A stretch of DNA of 64,000 bases from assembly GCA_004194705.1 (NCBI GenBank), contig SADC01000016.1, positions 124,001 to 188,000 of the forward strand, in the 5' to 3' direction. Below, piece after piece: positions 57,387-64,000 of this stretch (its first letter is position 1; each line of letters starts with the position of its first letter). Made by a program: the position numbers and the translations under genes. The notes below the pieces were generated by a model, which did not search any database, was not told the DNA's origin, and was given only the letters and a program-made list of their open reading frames with translations. Origin of the DNA: Ditylenchus dipsaci (Eukaryota > Nematoda > Chromadorea > Rhabditida > Anguinidae).

Positions 57387-59527
57387 GGTGCATAGACGTT
57401 TTGCCCATTTTTGGACAAATGTCCAAAAATAGACGAAACGTTTCGCCCATATTTGGACATTTGTCCAAAAATGGGCGAAACGCTAATTTTGCCTTGGTCC
57501 CCCCTGTTGATTTTTTTTACGAATTTTCATTTTCTCTAATTGCGTCAAAAACCGTTCCATAACACATTTTCCATCGCTTTTTTAGCTTTTTTTATCTAAA
57601 ACCTCGTACCATTTTGTGACTTTTCCAACCATATGCTGATGTAATGTTTTGTTTTAGATTTTTGGATTTATAATTATTTGTCTGTTTTAGCTGCCCAAAA
57701 TGAAAGTATTCGATTGGTCTAATAGCGATGTTTTCTCTTGGCTTCATCAAGTTCGTAATCGAAAGCTAAAGCCAAAAGAAGTGGTGCAAAGTTCAACAGT
57801 ACTTACGCTCGAAACGTCAGCCTGAAGACGATAAGTAGGCATGTTCCACAAGAATCATTGAAAGCACTGACCGTAATGTAAGTAATGTTTTTAGTGCAAC
57901 AGCAATAGATTGGCCTCAGCTTTATTTCAGTTCAATAAGCGCAAAATTTGGGGGATCCATGAAAGCAGTCCAGCTCGGTGAAAGCCTATTTTATCTCCAC
58001 TGGTTGCACGAGAAAACAAATTTAAGAATTTCATACAAATGCTACACCTGTCATAGGCAATAAATTTCTAAAACTTTATCGGTCACAATAATTACTTTAT
58101 TTTTGAAGGATTCGACGCATAAAAGGGGGGAACCGCTTTCCGTGTGTCAATGCTTTTCGAATACACTAAAACTGGCGAGTACAATATCAATGGAGCTTCA
58201 CATCATGAAAATTGCAATGGATTTACCGAAAATGAAATCAAAATGAAAGACTTGGACAGGAAGATGAGAGAAGAAGTGCGATCCGACGTAGCAGCTTTGC
58301 CAATGGCCACATGGGAGAAAGTTAGTCGAAAATTTTTAGATTTCGAACAACTCGTAAGGACATTTTCAATACGAAAATATAGCACTAAAAGAATCAGAAA
58401 AGAAAGGTGAAGATGTCACAAATCTATCTTACCTTGCTATGAAATTTCCTTCCTACGAAGAAGTCAAGTACCAATCAGGAAGGCTTCGTCGTAATGGTGT
58501 TTTGAATGTTGAAGATCCCTTTGAGTTGCCAGAAATTTACAAGAACACTAGGGCTCAAGAAAGGTAAAAAGGATGAGCTTATTATAAGTCGTACCATTTT
58601 ATATTCAGATGGGAATTGCTATCGGACCGTTCAAACGGAATTGCGTTATTTTTTTCAGATCGAAGCTTACTAGTGGCATCTCAGTGCAAGTATTTGGCAG
58701 TAGACGCTACATTTGAAGTCTGCCCTAAAAGCTTTCGACAATTGTTGACCATCCATGGCAAAATTAGCAAGTTCCTTGCTGAACACATCGCAGATAACTG
58801 GTGCAAATTGCTGATGCCCAATGAAGAAACCCGAAGAAAACATGTTAAGGATGTTAGGACACAGGCCGAAGACTCATCAAATGTCGATAGCTATGCTCGA
58901 GACATAGATTTCGCTACCGCCTCAAACTTTTCGAAGTCAATGTGCTGATCTACTCGAGTGTTGGATGGAGGGTGTATTCGCCAGATCTAGAAAGCAGTTG
59001 GCGAAAATCGAAACAGCAACAAGAGCTTCCATCTATTCCAATAACATTTGCTAACAGTCAATTTGAAGTCCTTTTAACTGTTTGATTGTTATGATCGTTG
59101 TAAATAAATTTAGTGCGCCATACTTTGAAAACTGTAGATTAATTTCAGTGAAGATGGTGAATCCTGAAAAAACCCGAAAAAATGCCAGCAGCACTTTGTT
59201 AAGCACTCTAAAAGTAGCTCTTTCAGCAAAAAAACAGACAAATAATTATCAATCCAAAAATCTAAAACAAAACATGACATCAGCATATGGTTGGAAAAGT
59301 CACAAAATGGTACGAGGTATGAGATACAATCTCTTTTTTCGTTAAAAAAGCGAGGGAAAATGTGTTATGGAACGGTTTTTGACGCAATTAGAGAAAATGA
59401 AAATTCGTAAAAAAATCAACAGGGGGGACCAAGGCAAAATTAGCGTTTCGCCCATTTTTAGACAAATGTCCAAATATGGGCGAAACGTTTCGCCCATTTT
59501 GGACATTTGTCCAAATATGGGCGAAAC
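57387..59527 (+). mobile_element. MULE-type transposon with long terminal inverted repeats
   Basis: The inverted repeats run about 57387-57695 and 59225-59527. Shared marks are GCGAAACGCTAATTTTGCC, ATTGCGTCAAAAACCGTTCC and CCAACCATATGCTGATGT. The outermost part contains two copies of the palindromic word TTTGGACATTTGTCCAAAAA with GGGCGAAACG. The interior encodes a FLYWCH/MULE transposase relic. It appears inserted in another repeat with (A)ATTCTGGCAAAAA-type words. Confidence 0.85.
57700..59010 (+). pseudogene. MULE transposase with FLYWCH zinc finger, broken
   Basis: A possible first exon starts at ATG 57700 (MKVFDWSNSDVFSWL). A FLYWCH-type finger follows at about 58110-58225 (NRFPCVNAFR, then after a shift YTKTGEYNINGASHHENCNG, with the H-N/H-E-N pattern). 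The exon ending at 58563 is joined by a 45-bp intron (58564-58608) to RWELLSDRSNGIALFFSDRS, then YLAVDATFEVCPKSFRQLLT and IHG. This is the MULE core with the first catalytic Asp in VDATF. After IHG the usual core is missing and the sequence jumps to an unrelated basic stretch, so there is an internal deletion. Non-autonomous. Confidence 0.8.
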
Positions 59528-59843
59528 ATCCCTTTACCAAAAACTTATCTTGACACGAATTGTCTTGAAACAAATTGTTATTGGCTAAAATTGTTCTGAG
59601 ACAAACAGTTCTGGGAATAACTGATTCACGGGGTTTCAAAAACCTATTTTGTGTTCAGTTAAAGACAAATGAAACGCCAAGAATTTTTAAATTCTCAAAA
59701 CCTGAGGCGGGAACTAAATAAGATGAAACAAACACACACGGAGAGCCGTGTACCACAACAGCATAGGTAAATGAAAAAGTTCACACCCCACCCATATAAA
59801 TTATTGAACGTACATATTACACGCATAACAGCTACAAATGTGT

Positions 59844-60335
59844 TTAAACCATTGAACCAGGCTGGATTTTGGTTTCCGCCAAAACATTCTCTGCGGCAGC
59901 TACTGGAACAGCAGAAGTATCCGATTGAATGCCTTCTTTTACATCTGGAACCACACCAGACTGTCCTTTGAGCTCAGCTGTTTTTGGAGGAGAAGAAGCC
60001 TTCATACTGGCAGTGTCCACAGAGTGCAATGAACAACTTACTTTTGTCCTAAATCTCTTTCTTTCATAAATCCTCAAAAAAAGGCACCCAAATATTAGTA
60101 CCAGTCCCAGATTACCCTGGAAAAAGCGCGTAAGGCATTTATTAGTCGGTCCTAACATACGCTGGCCTACTCCTAGCAAAAGGTAGTTCCAGAATGGGGC
60201 AAAAGGTGCATAACGTCGATACCCCAAAATAAGCACCAAGGCAGAATTGTCTCCATCCATATTGAATGACTTGAGCTGAGCAGACTTGTAAGAAGAAGAC
60301 TTAACCAATGGCATTTGCTTGGAATTAAGCTTCAC
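59844..60335 (-). CDS. Unrecognised 163-aa ORF, possible membrane protein exon
   Basis: Continuous minus-strand frame of 163 codons, long for this window. It has a hydrophobic patch (APFWNYLLLGVGQRM), a stronger membrane-type segment (NLGLVLIFGCLFLRIYERKR) followed by basic residues, and a polar C-terminal tail rich in Ala, Val, Pro and Glu. A well-formed but frame-breaking intron is possible inside (GTATGTTAGG...GACTAAT...TTTTTCCAG, 44 bp), so this may be an exon of a longer gene. I do not recognise the family. A host gene seems more likely than a transposon, but this rests only on length and composition. Confidence 0.4.
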   Translation of the reverse strand: MKLNSKQMPLVKSSSYKSAQLKSFNMDGDNSALVLILGYRRYAPFAPFWNYLLLGVGQRMLGPTNKCLTRFFQGNLGLVLIFGCLFLRIYERKRFRTKVSCSLHSVDTASMKASSPPKTAELKGQSGVVPDVKEGIQSDTSAVPVAAAENVLAETKIQPGSMV

Positions 60336-61010
60336 ACTGAAATAAGGTCATAAAGTCCCATGTCTATTAGATGGTTGACTAACTTTTCTGAAGCTCGAGT
60401 TTCTGATAGTGGATTTTAAGTTAGAAAGTCATTTTCTTAAGCTAAGTCCCCAATGAGCGGTCCGTGACAATTCGTAACCTCGGCCGATTCGTCACTCGGG
60501 ACGATTCGTCACCTCCTACTGAAACGGGACGATTCGTCACCTACCAATAAAACCGGACAATTCGTCACCTCCCACTAAAATAGGACAATTCGTCACTTAT
60601 CAATTAAACCGGACGATTCGTCACCTATTTTCAAAATTTATTTTAAAATGCTCGTCATTCATCGTTTTTCTAACTTAATGAATTTATTCATTCATCATCT
60701 CAATTTTCTTTGTCATTCTTGGTCTTAAATTTTCCTCTCTGTAAATATTATTTCCACTAATGTTATTTCCTTATCATTTTCTTTTTCTTTTGTCATTGGT
60801 GGATACCATCTAGTATCAATCAGTCGTATAGGTTCAGGGGTGAAAGACTGAGCTAACCTTGTATTATGTAAGTGGTGAATTAGGCAAAATGTAAAGTAGT
60901 CAAATAGCATGAGTCTTAATTAGGTATTAAGGGCGAAAGACTGGTCGAATCATCTAGTATCGACTAGTCATATAGATTGAGTGGCAAATGACCGAATTAG
61001 TCATCTAGTA

Positions 61011-61188
61011 CAGTCGAGTCTCGATTTAACGATCACCCTGGGACCGACCCAGGTGATCGTTAAATCGAGAGTGATCGTTGAATCGAGGGGTAATTTGACG
61101 GAATTTATTATTGAAGGGACCGACCCAGGTGATCGTTAAATCGAGGGTGATCGTTAAATCGGGTGATCGTTAAATCGAGACTCGACTG
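61011..61188. mobile_element. Pogo/Tigger-like MITE, word GATCGTTAAATCGAGGGT (178 bp)
   Basis: TA on both sides. Ends CAGTCGAGTCTCGATTTAAC and GTTAAATCGAGACTCGACTG. The scaffold phrases GGGACCGACCCAGGTG (twice) and GGGGTAATTTGACGGAATT match 23871-24048, but every word copy differs from that element. Confidence 0.88.
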
Positions 61189-61269
61189 TATGTAGGTGGT
61201 GATTAAGGTGAAAATGAGGTAGCCAAGTGCTCAGATTCTTAATTAGGTATAAATTAGGTACGAAGAAAG

Positions 61270-61402
61270 TACTCTGACGCCGACGACAGATTTCTAAAGA
61301 AGTTCCAGCAATATCCAAGAACTGAACCAGAAGACCTGGACCTCATGGAATATCTTCGAGGATCGGCCTATAACTTTATGATTTTCTTCAATGATTGAGT
61401 TG
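61270..61402 (+). pseudogene. C-terminal coding tail inside a foldback
   Basis: The plus-strand frame ends DLDLMEYLRGSAYNFMIFFN then D and stop (about 61399), followed by a TG-rich UTR with AATAAA at about 61444. The protein family is not recognised. It is likely the remaining 3' end of the element's transposase gene. Confidence 0.45.
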
Positions 61403-62269
61403 TTATTTGTTTGATGTTTAGTTTTTGTTGTTATATTTTTGCCAAATAAAAGCCCGAGGTGGCAATTTTAAACGATGAATGAACATCTATTAAACCATTA
61501 TTAATGTGTAACTGTTGCAAATTGCACAGTTATTTTGATAATTAGAAATAGGTGACGAATCGTCCAGTTTAATTGATAAGTGACGAATTGTCCTATTTTA
61601 GTGGGAGGTGACGAATTGTCCGGTTTTATTGGTAGGTGACGAATCGTCCCGTTTCAGTAGGAGGTGACGAATCGTCCCGAGTGACGAATCGGCCGAGGTG
61701 ACGAATTGTCCGTGTCCGCCAATGAATGAGCGATTTTTTTCGACTTGTTTAGGCGGGAACGGCTGTAGATTTTTTTCTCGGCCGAACTTTCTTTTCTGTT
61801 GGTACCATTTTGTAGCTGAGATTCAGGGCTACAAAATAAAAATTTTCCAGCCACATATAATAATGATTTTTTTTATTGCGTAGCCCTGCATCTCAGCTAC
61901 AAAATGGTACCACAGATAAAAAAGTTCGGCCGAGAAAAAAATTATCAGCCGTTTTTTGCAATTTACATCGCACTCTACATTGCACTCATTGGGGACGCGC
62001 CTTTAGTCAAAATTAGCATTATTTTTGAATTCCCGCCTTTTCGCTGTAGAACCCATAATGAACAGTGAACTGGATTTTGAAACCCGTGGATTGTGTCCTC
62101 CATGTTGCTGTCTCTATTTAACCCTTTATAGCTACCCTTTGAACTTTATAATTTATTTTTCGTTACTTTTGTTACCGTATATCATATACAATTACTTTGG
62201 TATCTATCCGAATCATGAGCGACAGGAACGACTACAGCAGTGAGGATGGGTTTAATAAGGTCGAAATGC

Positions 62270-62900
62270 CATTTAAACTACCGAACCCCCAAACCCGAAG
62301 TAGATACCCTTAGGCAGAAATTTAAAATTACTCGAATTCCAAATCCAACCACTTTTTTACTTGAAATCGCGCCGAGAATTCGGTTTGATGGGACCTAAAA
62401 TACTATTTTACCCGTTCAAACCCTAAAATCTTGGTAAGGTACAATCGGGCAGGTTGCCATCCACCTTGATAGCTCTAAAAAAAGGTTGTTAAAAATTAAG
62501 AGCAAACTGTCCTTTTAAGTGAAAAACGTGTGGGACTCTGGTTTCTTAGAACCAAAGTTGTGATGTTACTCAACACAACCCCAAAATTTGAGGTTGTTGT
62601 TATTGGGTCTTTTAATTGGATATACACCTGGATGACCTGAAAAAATAAACTTTTTTAAATTTCAATTTAAAAACAAACCGATATACCATACTCAAAATTT
62701 CTTGTTGAATCCATGACAAGACCAAAATTGCGATTTTATCCACCAAAACCCGGGGCCAGGTACCACCTGGCCAGGTGGACATCCAGATGGATGGCCTGAA
62801 AAATAAAATTTTTTAAATTTAAAAATCCTATGATAAGTGAAATTCTATGGGAATCAAAGGCCAAATTACACTTTACCGGGTACGCTCAAAATTGGGGTTT
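62270..62900. repeat. CCAGGTGG dispersed repeat, tandem block
   Basis: At least four diverged units with CCACCTTGATAG, TATACACCTGGATGACC, and CCACCTGGCCAGGTGGACAT boxes alternating with T-rich spacers and 'accaaaattgcgattttatcc' phrases. Confidence 0.6.
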
Positions 62901-62996
62901 AAGCATCTTAAACGCATTTTAAGGCATGAAAACTACAAAAAAAATGTTTTCAGGTGTGGGAAATTTTTTACGAGAATTTTTTTTTCGACCTATGAG

Positions 62997-63862
62997 CAGG
63001 ATTGTTTAAGCGCGTAAAAGTTGAAGTGCACCCCCCCCCTCGAAAAATTTCTTCTTCTTTTTAATAAAAGTACCCATTTTAGTTGAAATTTTTTTTTCTG
63101 GGGCACTCTAATAGACAAAATTTTCTCAGGAATCCGAATCAGAAAACAGAATTTGAAAAAAATAGCTAGTCGCTGAGATATAACGAAAGTTGTAGTAAAG
63201 TTGGATGGTCATTTTTAAAAATATTGACACTCCATCTTTAGTTCATATCTCAGCGACTAAAAATTTTTTCAAATTCTGTTTCCTGATTCAGATTCCTGAG
63301 GAATTTTCGCCTACTAAGGTGCCTCAGAAAAAAGTTTTTAACTGAAAATGGGTACTTTTATTAAAAAGAAGAAAAAATTTTCGAGGGGGGGGGTGCACTT
63401 CATATGCTGTCGTTTAAGCGCCGGCTACCCGGCGGAGCGCCGGCTAAGCGCCGGCGCTTAGTTGGCGCGGCGCTAATTCTGAGCCCGGCGGAGCGCCGGC
63501 TTAGCGGCGGCGCCGTAAGCGCCGGCGCTCCGCCGGCGCTTGAACATACCTGATTATAACATTCACATTATTCAATACTGCTTTTCAAAAAATTATTATA
63601 CTCTGCGTTAATATTTAATAAAATCCGCACTGTTATTTTCCAAGCAGTGAAGTTAAAGAACAGTAAAAAAGAATGATTATTGACGGTATTCGAGATAACC
63701 ACTACTTAAGCGCCGGTATAAGCGCCGCCTAAGCGCCGGCGCTAATTTTGAACCCGGCGGAGCGCCGGCTAAGCGCCGGCGCTTAGCTGGCGCCGACGTT
63801 AATTCTTAACCGGCGGAGCGACGGCTAAGCGCCGGCGCTCCGCCGGCGCTTGAACAATCCTG
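62997..63862. mobile_element. hAT-type element, GC-rich word AAGCGCCGGCGC, with TSD
   Basis: CAGGATTGTTTAAGCGC at the left, GCGCTTGAACAATCCTG at the right, and identical 8-bp duplications CCTATGAG (62989-62996 and 63863-63870). Arrays of GCCGGCGGAGCGCCGGCTAA at 63416-63545 and 63710-63850 are extremely GC-rich within AT-rich DNA. A second foldback (63024-63400) is inserted near the left end. Confidence 0.93.
63024..63400. mobile_element. Nested foldback, AAGTGCACCCCCCCCCTCG ends
   Basis: AAGTGCACCCCCCC...CTTCTTTTTAATAAAAGTACCC at the left is complementary to the right side, closing near 63212 around a CATATCTCAGCGACTA-type stem. It sits inside the hAT-type element, so it is younger. No clear duplication was found. 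Confidence 0.75.
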
Positions 63863-64000
63863 CCTATGAGGGGGTATCATGGTTCTTTAGTCGTGAAAAA
63901 TACTTTTTTAAATAGCGCCTTTTGAATTTAAAAGGGAATAAAGGCGGCTGTAGGAAGTTTCGTAAGAAGACAATTTCGTAAGAGCGAATTTTTGTAAGAA

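Larger units (their letters stand above)
60458..61718. mobile_element. Foldback element, word GACGAATTGTCC, with near-perfect TSD
   Basis: Left end CGGTCCGTGACAATTCG, right end CGAATTGTCCGTGTCCG, flanked by CCAATGAG (60450-60457) and CCAATGAA (61719-61726). The arms are GGTGACGAATCGTCCCG-type units. The interior holds a pogo-like MITE and a coding tail. An 8-bp duplication suggests hAT, but the ends are not diagnostic. Confidence 0.75.
60440..61995. mobile_element. Outer foldback, CCCCAATGAG ends, carrying a nested insertion
   Basis: Left text AAGTCCCCAATGAG and right text CTCATTGGGGACGCGCCTTT are inverted. Related to the ends of 50628-51070 (CTCATTGTGAACGTGCCTT). The inner arms (CTCGGCCGAACTTTC, GTTGGTACCATTTTGTAGCT) pair around 61754-61955. 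The left terminal repeat is split by the 60458-61718 element. Confidence 0.55.

Overview
This window looks like nuclear DNA from an AT-rich invertebrate animal. The reading frames are interrupted by very short introns of 41-51 bp with GT...AG ends and (T)nCAG acceptors, and there are no operons or ribosome binding sites. Such short introns are common in nematodes, but the sequence alone does not fix the taxon. Genes are sparse. All the plausible host genes lie on the minus strand: an unrecognised low-complexity protein (3148-8610), an F-box/LRR-like gene (11453-14515), a Cys-rich coding fragment (31034-31560), a COP9-subunit-8-like gene (43918-44720), a Vasa/PL10-type DEAD-box helicase (45880-48821) and an unrecognised membrane-type ORF (59844-60335).

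Nearly everything else is mobile DNA, mostly foldback (long inverted repeat) elements. Several have exact target-site duplications that can be read directly. hAT-type elements with 8-bp duplications lie at 10085-10211, 28966-29448, 36584-37338, 51092-54805, 55797-56351 and 62997-63862. Mariner/Tc1 elements with TA duplications lie at 3373-3753, 15699-16605 and 30133-30911. Pogo/Tigger-like MITEs start with TA-CAGTCGA, and a MULE with about 300-bp terminal repeats and a FLYWCH/MULE transposase relic lies at 57387-59527. Decayed hAT transposases, a LINE 3' end and a Maverick-like B-family DNA polymerase scrap are also present.

The most unusual pattern is that many elements, from at least four superfamilies, fill their arms with tandem copies of a private short word of about 8-20 bp. 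Each element has a different word. Examples are GTCTAAATAGAC, GGTTTCGGTTTT, AAGCGCCGGCGC, GGGGCAACTTTT, GACGAATTGTCC and CAAGGTCAAGGT. Among the pogo-like MITEs, two 178-bp elements (23871-24048 and 61011-61188) keep the same non-repeated scaffold but have exchanged the word at every position at once. The CCGTA-ended MITEs and the GCCAATTC-core MITEs show the same modular behaviour. This scaffold-plus-word architecture is my main candidate for something undescribed.

From 18 to 41 kb there is a large rearranged duplication. A block (20081-22928) recurs inverted at 36588-39474, its neighbour (18453-20085) recurs in direct orientation at 39513-41151, and a 1.7-kb-arm palindrome is centred at 24765/24766. 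Differences between copies are dominated by homopolymer-length changes, as expected of long-read indel errors. That also cautions against calling the frameshifted helicase a true pseudogene.
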